NCBI RefSeq assembly: GCF_018100905.1
Contig: NZ_JAGJEG010000002.1
Span: 186,001 to 250,000 of the forward strand
From: Pseudoalteromonas sp. MMG010
GTDB taxonomy: Bacteria > Pseudomonadota > Gammaproteobacteria > Enterobacterales > Alteromonadaceae
DNA length: 64,000 nucleotides
Direction of reading: 5' to 3'
Shown: positions 30,123 through 39,072 of the stretch, one piece after another
Position numbering within the stretch: position 1 is the first letter of the stretch
How the letters are laid out: each line of letters begins with the position of its first letter
Position numbers and translations under genes: made by a program
Notes under the pieces: model-generated
The model's database searches: none
The model's input: the letters and a program-made list of their open reading frames with translations, nothing else
Told to the model about the DNA's origin: nothing

Positions 30123-31403
30123 ATGGCACGCTTTTATTCAATATTCATTATTATCATCACAATGCTTTTAAGTTCAAATACTAACGCTTTATCGATGGAA
30201 AAAGTACACCAACAAACTAGCAAAGCAACCATGCACATTAAAAAAATTGTGTTAGGGGCAGGGTGTTTTTGGGGAGTAGAGAAGCGTTTTGAGTCAATCC
30301 CAGGGGTTATCGATGCTGAATCAGGTTATGCAGATGGACATGGTTTTGAAGCCAATTATAAAAACATAACTAATCAAGCACGTCGGTACGATGAAAATAA
30401 CTATGCTGAAGTTGTGCAGATCACATACAACAGTAATATCATTTCTACAGATGCGTTGTTGCAACATTTTTTTGAAAACCACGATCCTACACAAAAAAAT
30501 AAGCAAGGTACTGATATCGGCACTCAGTATCGCTCAATTATACTCACAACGACTGAGCAACAAGCTGAAGTAGCAATAAAAGTAAAAAACTCATATCAAC
30601 AATTACTTGATAATGCAGGCTTTGAGCAAATACAGACGGATATAAAGCCGTTAACTTCGTTTTTTCCAGCAGAGCAATATCATCAAAATTATTTACAGAA
30701 AAACCCCAATGCGTCATGCCCGCAAACAACTACCGGTGTTAAGTTTAAAAATAGTGAAGAAAATAAGGTCGACAACTCATCATTACTTATAGGTAAACAA
30801 ATCGTGGTTATCGATTCACAAAGCTATTGCCCATATTGTGAAAAATTTAAAAAAGAAGTCGCGAATAGCTATAAAGGCACAATTAATATGAGTTTTCGTC
30901 ATGCTAATCAACTACAGGGTTTAAAGATAAAATCAGCGACTTGGGCAACGCCTACAATCCTATTTTTAGAAAATGGCAGTGAAGTTTATGCACACCCAGG
31001 CTATATGAGTTCGCCCGATTTTTATAAAGCGTTAGGTAAGTTTAAATTAGGCAACACTTATGCATATAAAGTCGCGTTTAATGCTAAAACTGACCGCCCT
31101 TACTGTAAAGAGTATAAAGTATTTAAAGATACACCCGATGGAGTATTTGTCGATAAGCTAAGTGGAGAGCCATTATTTGATACCCGCGATAGGTTTAATT
31201 CAGGGACTGGTTGGCTTTCATTTACAAAACCCATAAATAATAGTGTTACTGAGCACGATGATAGTAGTTGGGGAATGAAACGTACGGAGCTACGCTCAAA
31301 AAGTACGGGGATACATTTAGGTCATGTTTTTGAAAGGGAAGGACCTAAAGGGCAAGATAGGTATTGTATAAATGCCACTGTATTAGAATTTATTCCGCGT
31401 TAA
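30123..31403 (+). CDS. msrAB: Exported three-domain methionine sulfoxide reductase MsrA-thioredoxin-MsrB
   Basis: A 426-residue protein with a signal peptide (FYSIFIIIITMLLSSNTNA). The MsrA domain (about 40-200) has catalytic Cys48 in GAGCFWG and probable resolving Cys199 (NASCP). A thioredoxin/DsbC-like middle domain (about 220-310) has CPYC at 236-239 and a cis-Pro region ATPTILFLENG. The MsrB domain (about 325-426) has SGTGWLSFTKPI and catalytic Cys415 in DRYCINATV; Cys328 could resolve it. It would repair both methionine sulfoxide epimers in the periplasm, with an internal reductant. A good AGAGAGG ribosome site supports the start. Zinc CxxC motifs are absent from MsrB. Confidence 0.93.
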   Translation: MARFYSIFIIIITMLLSSNTNALSMEKVHQQTSKATMHIKKIVLGAGCFWGVEKRFESIPGVIDAESGYADGHGFEANYKNITNQARRYDENNYAEVVQITYNSNIISTDALLQHFFENHDPTQKNKQGTDIGTQYRSIILTTTEQQAEVAIKVKNSYQQLLDNAGFEQIQTDIKPLTSFFPAEQYHQNYLQKNPNASCPQTTTGVKFKNSEENKVDNSSLLIGKQIVVIDSQSYCPYCEKFKKEVANSYKGTINMSFRHANQLQGLKIKSATWATPTILFLENGSEVYAHPGYMSSPDFYKALGKFKLGNTYAYKVAFNAKTDRPYCKEYKVFKDTPDGVFVDKLSGEPLFDTRDRFNSGTGWLSFTKPINNSVTEHDDSSWGMKRTELRSKSTGIHLGHVFEREGPKGQDRYCINATVLEFIPR

Positions 31404-31420
31404 TATTTATGTTGAAAAGT

Positions 31421-31445
31421 CAGCTCAAGGGTTAGGCTTGAGCTG
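31421..31445 (+). terminator. Hairpin after msrAB (first of two)
   Basis: 9-bp arms CAGCTCAAG / CTTGAGCTG with a 7-nt loop, 18 bp after the msrAB stop. The following sequence is A-rich rather than T-rich. Probably terminates msrAB or stabilises its 3' end. Confidence 0.55.
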
Positions 31446-31455
31446 ATAAAATCAG

Positions 31456-31483
31456 TTTAGCTTAAGTGGTTGCTTAAGCTAAA
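31456..31483 (+). terminator. Hairpin after msrAB (second of two)
   Basis: 11-bp perfect arms TTTAGCTTAAG / CTTAAGCTAAA with a 6-nt loop, 10 bp after the first hairpin, followed by TTTATAC. The two stems share related words (CTCAAG and CTTAAG). Confidence 0.55.
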
Positions 31484-31700
31484 TTTATACATAAACAAAA
31501 AATATTTTACTTTACTATTCGCTTTAATTAAGCAGATAAATATATTAATGGTTCATGTATTTCAACAAAAGCATGTTATAGCTTGAAAGGCGACTTCACA
31601 AACGATCAAATCAAATTTAATAGATGAAAATAACTAAGTTATCTCAGCATTAAGTAATATGAGAATAAAATATATGCTAAGTATAGATAAGAGCTAGATT

Positions 31701-31724
31701 AAGCCCCAAAACAGGGGCTTTTTA
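31701..31724. terminator. Intrinsic terminator near end of LysR gene
   Basis: AAGCCCC / GGGGCTT with a 6-nt loop. A five-T run follows on the plus strand. Located 5-30 bp from the LysR stop, so it probably works in both directions. Confidence 0.7.
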
Positions 31725-31729
31725 ATAAA

Positions 31730-32608
31730 TTAACTTTTTGCCTGAAAGGTAGATACCATCCATTTTGCAAATATATTTAAGGGCTGGTTTGGTGTACTTG
31801 CTTCATGTTGTACCAAGTAATACTTATCTTTTGTTGTAAGTGGTTGATCGAATAATTTCCAAATTAGTTTTTCATCTAGCCAACTTTGGCTAATTGGCAA
31901 AGGGATAAGTGCAATTCCCATCCCCTGTTGGGCAGCTCTTGCAACACCAAACATACTATCTATTTGTATAATTTGTTTTGGAGAAAAATCTTTAATCCCA
32001 TTTTTTTCGGCCCATTGGTGCCATGCCCAAGGTCGTGCTTTATGAAGTATTAATGGCAGTTGATTTAAAGCTTGGCGATGTTCATTACGCCATTGCGAGT
32101 GCAATTCTTTGTTACAGGCAGGGATATATTCAAGTGCAAATAATTCTGTTGCTAGCCCTTCAGGAGGTTTACTGGATGATAAAATAATCGATAAATCACT
32201 ATGGCGTGTTAGTTCTTTTCTCGTTTTAAGCGTATCCATTTGTAAATTAATATTAGGGTGCTCTGAAGTCCATTCACTTAATTTAGGCATTAATAATTCG
32301 CTAGCAAAGAATTCAGGTAATGTAATCGTTAAATTTACATTTTGCTGCATTTGACTAAATTCATTGATTGTACTTTCTAATGCACCTATCAAAGGCGAAA
32401 TCGCATCAAAAAAATTCTTACCTGCAGCGGTTAAACTGATAGAACGCGTTTGCCGATGAAACAACTCGATACCAAGCTGCTCTTCCAGCTGTTTTATCTG
32501 ATGACTGACAGCCGAAGGAGTTAAATACAACTCATTTGCTGCATGTTTAAAACTTAAACTTCTTGCTGCTACGCAAAAAGATCGTAGGCCACGTATAGGT
32601 GTTTGCAT
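31730..32608 (-). CDS. LysR-family regulator (GcvA/AmpR-like)
   Basis: A 292-residue LysR-type regulator from the ATG at 32608 (GGA ribosome site 5 nt ahead; a TTG three codons upstream is less likely). The winged helix-turn-helix is at about residues 5-65: LRSFCVAARSLSFKHAANEL, LTPSAVSHQIKQLEEQLGI and ELFHRQTRSISLTAAG. This resembles the GcvA/AmpR branch. The effector domain gives no clear ligand. No divergent target gene is adjacent, so the target is unknown. Confidence 0.9.
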   Translation of the reverse strand: MQTPIRGLRSFCVAARSLSFKHAANELYLTPSAVSHQIKQLEEQLGIELFHRQTRSISLTAAGKNFFDAISPLIGALESTINEFSQMQQNVNLTITLPEFFASELLMPKLSEWTSEHPNINLQMDTLKTRKELTRHSDLSIILSSSKPPEGLATELFALEYIPACNKELHSQWRNEHRQALNQLPLILHKARPWAWHQWAEKNGIKDFSPKQIIQIDSMFGVARAAQQGMGIALIPLPISQSWLDEKLIWKLFDQPLTTKDKYYLVQHEASTPNQPLNIFAKWMVSTFQAKS

Positions 32609-32806
32609 GTTTTCCAATAATTAATTTATAGAATGCCTAATAGGCAAAATTCGAACCAAAAAATAAATACAATAACATCATATAGTTATAATATACAAAG
32701 TAAATCATATCACAATGATGGTGCATTAATATTACAATATAGTGCATAAATCATAGAAGTTAAATTAATTATGCTGAAGTTAATGGATCTTGTTCAAAAT
32801 AAAGTT

Positions 32807-32834
32807 AAAAAAAATCCCTCTTGCGAGGGATTTT
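32807..32834 (-). terminator. Strong minus-strand intrinsic terminator without an adjacent gene
   Basis: A 10-bp stem (AAAATCCCTC / GAGGGATTTT) with loop TTGC, and eight T in a row on the minus strand. The nearest upstream minus-strand gene ends about 300 bp away; the next gene starts about 200 bp downstream. Confidence 0.8.
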
Positions 32835-32880
32835 GGGTAACTCAGCGCCTACGGCACTGGGAATGAGGACGGTACAATTT
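32807..32880 (-). ncRNA. Possible small RNA or lysR leader ending at the orphan terminator
   Basis: Just upstream of the terminator (minus strand) a GC-richer stretch stands out from AT-rich surroundings. It forms a second stem, CAGTGCC / GGCGCTG with loop GTA, at 32843-32859. Two stems followed by a T-run is the form of a small RNA or of an attenuated leader for the LysR gene. The 5' end shown is a guess; no promoter is assigned and I do not recognise a family. Confidence 0.3.
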
Positions 32881-33140
32881 TCAATCTTAGTTAATTGTTT
32901 TTTAGCTGTTGTTATTTTTCAGATTAAAAATTTAATATTTAATGATATACCTATTTTAATAAACAAACGCAATGTTATTTATAGATTTTAATATTTATTA
33001 AAACGTTACACGCTTTAATATACATAATATCTATCTTAAAGCGCTTGTGCAACGCGCTTTATAAATAGTTACATCAATCATGTGATTAAATTTAACGGTT
33101 AGTGTAATTTAATGACGAAGAATAGGATTTGCAATTTAAT

Positions 33141-33575
33141 TCATTGATTAATTTTACTTAAAGTTTCTTTACAGCGTTTTTCAGCAGTGACTAACTCCAT
33201 TAAAACAACCTTTATATCTTCCATTTGCTGGGATAAATCAGCTTTCTTTTCACTAATTAGCTTAATCATTGTTGCTAATTGTTTTGCGCTTGAATTATCT
33301 GCATCATATAACTCAAATAGTCGTCCAGTCTCTGCTAATGAAAAACCTAAACGTTTACCTCTTAAAATAAGTTTTAAGCGAACTTTATCTCGCTTAGTAT
33401 AAATCCTTGTTTGACCTTTACGTTCAGGGGTTATTAAACCTTCATCTTCATAAAATCTAATCGACCGAGTAGTGATGCTAAACTCTTTAGCAAGCTGGCT
33501 AATGCTAAAGGTTTGCTCACTTGTTTTAGATTGAGCAGCAGAGTTTGCAAATGTGGTTTCTATTTCTTCTTTCAT
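33141..33575 (-). CDS. liuR: MerR-family regulator, LiuR-like
   Basis: About 144 residues from the ATG at 33575; Met codons at 33596 and a longer frame are alternatives, none with a strong ribosome site. The MerR helix-turn-helix reads FSISQLAKEFSITTRSIRFY, then EDEGLITPERKGQTRIYTKR and LKLILRGKRLGFSLAE, close to LiuR, repressor of the leucine/isovalerate degradation genes in Alteromonadales and pseudomonads. The liu catabolic genes are usually adjacent but are not here. A perfect palindrome lies upstream. Confidence 0.75.
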   Translation of the reverse strand: MKEEIETTFANSAAQSKTSEQTFSISQLAKEFSITTRSIRFYEDEGLITPERKGQTRIYTKRDKVRLKLILRGKRLGFSLAETGRLFELYDADNSSAKQLATMIKLISEKKADLSQQMEDIKVVLMELVTAEKRCKETLSKINQ

Positions 33576-33616
33576 ATTTATGTATACCTTGGTCATATTG
33601 TATAAATATAACCACA

Positions 33617-33628
33617 CTTTACGTAAAG
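33617..33628. promoter_or_regulatory. Palindrome upstream of LiuR-like gene
   Basis: The perfect 12-bp palindrome CTTTACGTAAAG lies 42 bp before the chosen start. LiuR sites contain ACGTAAA-like words, so autoregulation is plausible, but I rely on memory of the motif. Confidence 0.4.
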
Positions 33629-33762
33629 GTAAAATTTATGGCTAGGAATTTAACATACTCGGTGAAATTAATCGATAGATGAAGTTGGCAATGATGAGTT
33701 ATTAGGTAATGTTAACTGAGTTCAGTAACAATAGTATAAATTAATACAAGATAGTATGAACA

Positions 33763-33790
33763 AAAAACCAGCCTATATAGGCTGGTTTTT
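33763..33790 (-). terminator. Intrinsic terminator of asnS
   Basis: A 28-bp palindrome with AAAAACCAGCC and GGCTGGTTTTT arms meeting at TATATA, 14 bp after the asnS stop. Confidence 0.88.
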
Positions 33791-33803
33791 GTAAAGCGAG
33801 TAG

Positions 33804-35201
33804 TTAGTAAGTTGCACTACCTTTGGTACGAGGGAACGCAATTACATCGCGAACGTTACCCATACCTGTTACATAAGCAACAAGACGTTCAAAACCTAAA
33901 CCAAATCCTGAATGAGGTACACTGCCGTACTTACGTAAGTCACGGTACCAACTGTAATCTTCTTTATTTAGACCCATTTCTTCTAGTCTGGCATCAAGTA
34001 CATCTAAACGTTCTTCACGCTGAGAACCGCCAATGATTTCGCCAATACCTGGGGCAACTACATCCATAGCCGCAACTGTTTTGCCGTCTTCATTTTGACG
34101 CATGTAAAATGCTTTTATGTCACGTGGGTAATTTTTAATAACAACCGGCGCCTTAAAGTGCTCTTCAGCTAGGTAACGTTCGTGCTCAGATTGTAAATCA
34201 ACACCCCAATCAACAGCATATTCAAACTTTTTGCCACAGTTTTTTAAGATTTCAACGGCATCAGTATAATCTACTTGAGCAAAGTCTTTTTCAACAAATT
34301 CTTCTAAACGACTGATTGCTGTTTTTTCAACACGTAAAGCAAAGAACTCCATATCATCACGACGCTCTTCTAATACGGCCTTAAACACATACTTAAGCAT
34401 ATTTTCGGCAAGTTTAGCGATATCTTCTAAATCGGCAAATGCGACTTCAGGTTCAACCATCCAGAACTCGGCTAAATGACGTGACGTGTTTGAGTTTTCT
34501 GCTCTAAAAGTAGGGCCAAACGTATAGATTTTAGACATCGCTGAAGCATATGTTTCGCCATTTAATTGGCCAGAAACCGTTAAGAAAGCTTCTTTACCGA
34601 AAAAATCTTCACTGTAATCTACATCACCTTTATCTGTGCGAGGTAAGTTTTGCATATCAAGTGTTGAAACTTGAAACATTTCACCGGCACCTTCACAATC
34701 ACTCGCTGTAATTATAGGAGTACTGATCCAATAAAAACCTTGCTCGTGATAAAAACGATGTATAGCTTGTGCTAAACAGTTACGTACACGTGTTACGGCA
34801 CCAATCATATTTGTACGCGGGCGTAAATGCGCATGTTCACGTAGATACTCAATGCTGTGACGTTTAGCGGCCATTGGGTAAGAATCCGGGTTTTCTACCC
34901 AGCCTAAAACTGTCACGCTATTTGCTTGTATTTCGAAAGACTGGCCTTTACCTGCAGATTTAACTAACACACCAGTTACTGAAACAGAACAACCCGCAGT
35001 TAAGCTTGTTACTTCGTCATAATTATTCAGTGAATTAGGTACTACCGCTTGAATAGGATCAAAACACGAACCGTCATGAACGGCTAAAAATGATATTCCT
35101 GCTTTTGAATCGCGGCGAGTACGGATCCAGCCTTTTACTGTAACTTGGCTGTCTTCCGCAACGTTGCCTTTTAATAGCTCTGTAATCGCTAAATGGCTCA
35201 T
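33804..35201 (-). CDS. asnS: Asparaginyl-tRNA synthetase
   Basis: A 465-residue class IIb synthetase (E. coli 466), aligning end to end. It has an N-terminal OB-fold anticodon domain ([20 protein letters not shown]), motif 2 [21 protein letters not shown] and motif 3 [16 protein letters not shown] chose the ATG at 35201 with GGAG 5 nt ahead over a GTG two codons upstream. Monocistronic with its own terminator. Confidence 0.97.
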   Translation of the reverse strand: MSHLAITELLKGNVAEDSQVTVKGWIRTRRDSKAGISFLAVHDGSCFDPIQAVVPNSLNNYDEVTSLTAGCSVSVTGVLVKSAGKGQSFEIQANSVTVLGWVENPDSYPMAAKRHSIEYLREHAHLRPRTNMIGAVTRVRNCLAQAIHRFYHEQGFYWISTPIITASDCEGAGEMFQVSTLDMQNLPRTDKGDVDYSEDFFGKEAFLTVSGQLNGETYASAMSKIYTFGPTFRAENSNTSRHLAEFWMVEPEVAFADLEDIAKLAENMLKYVFKAVLEERRDDMEFFALRVEKTAISRLEEFVEKDFAQVDYTDAVEILKNCGKKFEYAVDWGVDLQSEHERYLAEEHFKAPVVIKNYPRDIKAFYMRQNEDGKTVAAMDVVAPGIGEIIGGSQREERLDVLDARLEEMGLNKEDYSWYRDLRKYGSVPHSGFGLGFERLVAYVTGMGNVRDVIAFPRTKGSATY

Positions 35202-35458
35202 CTTCACTCCAATGATATAAGTTGCCTAATATAAATTAATCTGTGCTTTGCACTTGAACCTTGTATCTTACCTAGTAACTGCAAATAAAAAAACATTTGC
35301 AGGCAACTCTTTATAAGTTTTTGCACAAGCGATTATTTTTTAGTCAAATAAAGGGTGTATATCTGATTATTTGGTATTTCACTCTCTTAAAAAGTACAAA
35401 TTTGTGGCATGATTACTAAGAAATTATCTAACAACAAAAATTAATATTAATGGAAGTT

Positions 35459-35893
35459 ATGAAACAAGTATTTATATTACGTGGATTACCTGGAAGCGGT
35501 AAGTCATATTATGCACAAAACTTAGCGGATGAAATGGCCGGTGCTGACGACAGCCAATATTTAATTTGCTCTACAGACGATTATTTTGAAAACGAGCAGG
35601 GCGATTATCATTTTGATAAGTTTAAATTATCGCAATACCATAATTTAAATTTAGCACGCTTTATAAATGCATTAGCGCAAAATATACCTTTAGTTATTGT
35701 TGATAACACGAATATCAAAAAATGGGAATTTATTGCTTATACACAAGCTGCTGTTGCGTTAGGTTATCAAGTGAAAGAAGTCATTGTCGGTGAGATTAAA
35801 GATAAATCGTTACAGCATTTATATGCAAAGCGTAATAGTCACCAAATTCCTTTAAAAACGATTAGTAAAATGGCGTATATGTTTGAATGGTAG
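35459..35893 (+). CDS. Small P-loop ATPase/kinase, N4BP2-like
   Basis: A 144-residue protein with Walker A ILRGLPGSGKSYYAQ at the N-terminus, then STDDYFENEQGDYHFD and VDNTNIKKWEF. This matches the AAA_33 / NEDD4-binding-protein-2-like group, related to polynucleotide and zeta-type kinases. Substrate is unknown. ATG at 35459 is preferred for family fit; another ATG lies three codons upstream. Convergent with the Vat gene, 1 bp apart. Confidence 0.8.
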   Translation: MKQVFILRGLPGSGKSYYAQNLADEMAGADDSQYLICSTDDYFENEQGDYHFDKFKLSQYHNLNLARFINALAQNIPLVIVDNTNIKKWEFIAYTQAAVALGYQVKEVIVGEIKDKSLQHLYAKRNSHQIPLKTISKMAYMFEW

Positions 35894-35894
35894 A

Positions 35895-36524
35895 CTAAAG
35901 GCTTTTTAGTTTACTTAAATCGTTATGGGTTATAGCGATTAAGTTTTTTGAGATCTTTTCAATTGGCCAATCCCACCAAGCAATTGATTCTAAGTCGGCG
36001 ATTGTCGCTTGATCAAAGCGCATTTTAATTACTTTTGCAGGATTACCGCCTACCACGCTGTAGCTGGGGACATCTTTAGTTACCACCGATTTGCTCGCTA
36101 TAATAGCACCATGGCCAATTTTAATACCCGGCATGATAGTAGCGTCGTAACCAATCCATACGTCATTGCCTATTTCAGTGTTTCCTTTAAATGGTAATGT
36201 ATTAGCCGCCGGTGCTGCTTTTTCCCAACCATTACCAAATATATAAAATGGGTAAGTGGTAAACCCACTATTTGCATGGTTTGCGCCATTCATTATAAAA
36301 GTGACATTTTTAGCTATGGCACAAAACTTACCAATAATGAGTTTATCGCCTATAAAATCAAAGTGGTAAAGCACATTATTTTCAAAGTTCTCAGGTCCAT
36401 TAGGATCATCAAAATAAGTGTAATCACCAACATGTATATTGTTTGATTTAATAAAGTTTTTTAAAAAACCGACTTGATTAAAACCAACCATAGGGTAGGG
36501 TGTATCTGGGTTTGGTCCCCTCAT
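35895..36524 (-). CDS. Vat-type xenobiotic acetyltransferase (left-handed beta-helix)
   Basis: A 209-residue hexapeptide-repeat acetyltransferase. Several stretches match virginiamycin (streptogramin A) acetyltransferases: [31 protein letters not shown] with the catalytic His, [34 protein letters not shown] and WWDWPIEKI. It could acetylate streptogramin A antibiotics; the natural substrate in a marine host is unknown. A strong AGGAGGG ribosome site precedes the ATG. It lies 25 bp after the iron ABC ATPase gene on the same strand, perhaps read through from it. Confidence 0.88.
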   Translation of the reverse strand: MRGPNPDTPYPMVGFNQVGFLKNFIKSNNIHVGDYTYFDDPNGPENFENNVLYHFDFIGDKLIIGKFCAIAKNVTFIMNGANHANSGFTTYPFYIFGNGWEKAAPAANTLPFKGNTEIGNDVWIGYDATIMPGIKIGHGAIIASKSVVTKDVPSYSVVGGNPAKVIKMRFDQATIADLESIAWWDWPIEKISKNLIAITHNDLSKLKSL

Positions 36525-36549
36525 GTATATCCCTCCTACTCAAAATCCA

Positions 36550-37560
36550 TTATTTACTATATACAGCCAATGGGTGTGTTGTATTAATACTTACAAATAC
36601 CTCATCACCTATATTAACAACGACTTCATGGCTCACTCGGCTGGTCACCACTGTGTTACATTGAAGTTGGACAGCGCATAATCGGCTACCTCCTTCAAAT
36701 CGAACCCAAATCACACGCCCGTTTGCTGTTTGTGTATTTTGTATTAGCTGTATATCGTCAGGTCTAAGTAAAACATCGACGATTGATTCATCGCAGTCAA
36801 TCCCATGTGCCGGTGCATTACCAATACGGGTGGTTGCTATTCCTTCTTTAAGTTTACCCTCTATAAAACTGGCTTCACCTAAAAATCGAGCAACAAAACG
36901 ATTACTTGGTACACTAAAGCATCGTTCGGGAGTATCAATTTGTTGTATTTGACCTGATTTTAAAATACCCACTCGATCGCCAATAGACAGTGCTTCTTCT
37001 TGATCATGAGTCACCCAGATAGCGGGTACTCCGGCTTGTTTTAAGGCATTACGTATATCCCAACGTAACATATCTTTTAAAGCGGCATCTAGGTTTGATA
37101 AAGGTTCATCGAGTAATACAAAGTCTGGCTGGTGCGCTAAAGTTCGGGCCAATGCAACGCGCTGTTTTTGTCCACCAGATAACGTGGCTGGCTTTTTATC
37201 TCTAAACTCTTCTAAACCTAATAGTTTAATCCAATGATCTGCAATACTTGATTCTTTTAATCTAAAGCAGATATTTTGCACAACGGTTAAATGTGGAAAT
37301 AAAGCGAAGTCTTGAAAAACCATGCCAACACTACGTTTTTCTGGTGGTACAAGCTGTTTAGGTGTTGCAGACCATTTCCCTAGCTTTATTTCGCCTTCAC
37401 TTATTGGGATTAAACCAGCCAGTGCTTGTAAAATTGTACTTTTTCCACAACCAGTTGGACCTACAAGCATAAGGATTTCACTTTTTTCAAGTGAGATATT
37501 TAAATCATTTACAACGCGAGTTTTGCCGTAATCTATAGACAACTGACTTACAGATAACAT
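36550..37560 (-). CDS. fbpC: Iron(III) ABC transporter ATP-binding protein
   Basis: A 336-residue ABC ATPase. Walker A is LVGPTGCGKSTILQAL, the signature TLSGGQKQRVALARTLA, Walker [14 protein letters not shown], and a C-terminal TOBE-like regulatory domain follows (about 240-336). It energises the FbpB permease. Last transport gene of the fbpA-fbpB-fbpC run, 12 bp after fbpB. Confidence 0.92.
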   Translation of the reverse strand: MLSVSQLSIDYGKTRVVNDLNISLEKSEILMLVGPTGCGKSTILQALAGLIPISEGEIKLGKWSATPKQLVPPEKRSVGMVFQDFALFPHLTVVQNICFRLKESSIADHWIKLLGLEEFRDKKPATLSGGQKQRVALARTLAHQPDFVLLDEPLSNLDAALKDMLRWDIRNALKQAGVPAIWVTHDQEEALSIGDRVGILKSGQIQQIDTPERCFSVPSNRFVARFLGEASFIEGKLKEGIATTRIGNAPAHGIDCDESIVDVLLRPDDIQLIQNTQTANGRVIWVRFEGGSRLCAVQLQCNTVVTSRVSHEVVVNIGDEVFVSINTTHPLAVYSK

Positions 37561-37572
37561 GAGAATAAATCC

Positions 37573-39072
37573 TTAATGGTCGATTTGGTTACGTTTTTCG
37601 CCAGACATCATAATGGCTAGGCCACACGCTGATATCAATACTAAAAGAAGCCCAGGAATAGCTGCACGGCCAAAATATCCAGCCTCGTAAACACGCCATA
37701 AATAGGTCGATAATGTTTCAAATCCTGTCGGTCCTAGCAATAAGGTGGCTTCTAACTCTCGCATAGACTCTAAAAAAACTAATGCTGCACCGGCAATAAT
37801 TCCGCGCATTGTAAGGGGTAATGTAATGCGTGTAAACGCTTCACGAGGGCTGGCGCCTAATACACGTGCTGATTTAACTAAACTGGGGTCTAAATGCTCA
37901 GTACTTGTTCTAATAGAGCCCACTGCAAGCGGTAAAAAACGTAACATATATGCAATGATTAACAGGCCTAGGGTTTGATATAAAAAGGGCAACTGAAGCC
38001 CGCCGTAAACCAATGCAGTTCCCATTACAATGCCAGGTATACCAAAACCAAAATAAGTAACACGTTCAAATACCTTACCTGTTTTACCTGATAAGGCTGC
38101 ATTCGCAACCGGAATGGCCACAATAACAGCAACAATAGCTGCAATAGCAGAGGCATAAGCCGAATTCCACGCTATGGTGAAATCAAAAGCACTAAAGCCA
38201 TCGCGATATAGCCAAACAAAAAATATCGCTAAAGGTAAACCTATGGCCAAAAATAATACTGGTGCAAACACACTAAATATGGCGGTTAATTGCCATTTAT
38301 TTGCAAACAAATTCAGTGGGCGACCATGGCGCTCAGTGGCCGTTTTAATTTGAGACTCTATTAATAATAAAAAACCAACAATAACCATAAGTTGTAACGA
38401 AAGCATGGCTGCTCGCCCTAATGCAAACGCATTGTATTCAACATAAATAACACGGGTAAATGTATCAAGTCGCATCATGGCTGGAGTCCCAAAATCCGAC
38501 AACGTATACAAAGCAACAAGAAGTGATCCTGCTGCAATCCCATTGATTACACGAGGTAAAATAACTTTAAATACACATTGTCTCATGCTCATACCCAGTG
38601 TTCGGGCTGCATTAACCATACTGGCATCTAAGCTCAATAACGAAGAGCGGGTGGTCATCATTACAAATGGAAAGGTATATAAAGTCATTACAATGGCTGC
38701 ACCAGGTAAGCCATACATCGCGGGCGTTGAAAAACCTAATAAATTATTAATTTCGCCGCCTGGGCCAAATGCTGCATATAAAGTAAATGCACCAATATAG
38801 CTTGGAATAGCCAAAGGGGCGGCAAATATAACAAGCCATAGTCTTTTAAAAGGCAGTTGAACATAAGCGCTAATAAACGCTAAAGGAACACCGACTAAAA
38901 TAGACCCCACTACAGTTAAACCCATTAAAGAAAGTGTATTGCCTAATATTTTTAAATTATGACTATCAAAAACAGAAGTCGCATCACTGGCAAGTGTAAT
39001 TAGTATAAAAACAGGAGTAAGTGTAATGAGCGCTGCTAGCAGCGCCATTGGGTAAGAAAAAGGGATTCGCAT
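37573..39072 (-). CDS. fbpB: Iron(III) ABC transporter permease (fused two-half type)
   Basis: A 499-residue inner-membrane protein with about 12 helices. It holds two binding-protein-dependent transport domains in one chain. Each half has an EAA-like loop: ASMVNAARTLGMSMRQCVFKVILPR and PSLVKSARVLGASPREAFTRITLP type segments near residues 150 and 390. This is the FbpB/SfuB arrangement. Its start overlaps the fbpA stop by one base. Confidence 0.93.
   Translation of the reverse strand: MRIPFSYPMALLAALITLTPVFILITLASDATSVFDSHNLKILGNTLSLMGLTVVGSILVGVPLAFISAYVQLPFKRLWLVIFAAPLAIPSYIGAFTLYAAFGPGGEINNLLGFSTPAMYGLPGAAIVMTLYTFPFVMMTTRSSLLSLDASMVNAARTLGMSMRQCVFKVILPRVINGIAAGSLLVALYTLSDFGTPAMMRLDTFTRVIYVEYNAFALGRAAMLSLQLMVIVGFLLLIESQIKTATERHGRPLNLFANKWQLTAIFSVFAPVLFLAIGLPLAIFFVWLYRDGFSAFDFTIAWNSAYASAIAAIVAVIVAIPVANAALSGKTGKVFERVTYFGFGIPGIVMGTALVYGGLQLPFLYQTLGLLIIAYMLRFLPLAVGSIRTSTEHLDPSLVKSARVLGASPREAFTRITLPLTMRGIIAGAALVFLESMRELEATLLLGPTGFETLSTYLWRVYEAGYFGRAAIPGLLLVLISACGLAIMMSGEKRNQIDH

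Larger units (their letters stand above)
31404..31729. other. Noncoding region with stacked hairpins
   Basis: Between msrAB and the LysR gene. It holds the tandem hairpins at 31421-31483 and the hairpin at 31701-31720, listed separately. No ORF is convincing. Confidence 0.6.
32609..33140. other. Noncoding region containing an orphan terminator
   Basis: A 532-bp gap between two minus-strand regulator genes. It contains a strong minus-strand terminator and an adjacent GC-richer stem (32836-32872), listed as a possible small RNA. The rest is very AT-rich with no ORF. Confidence 0.6.
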
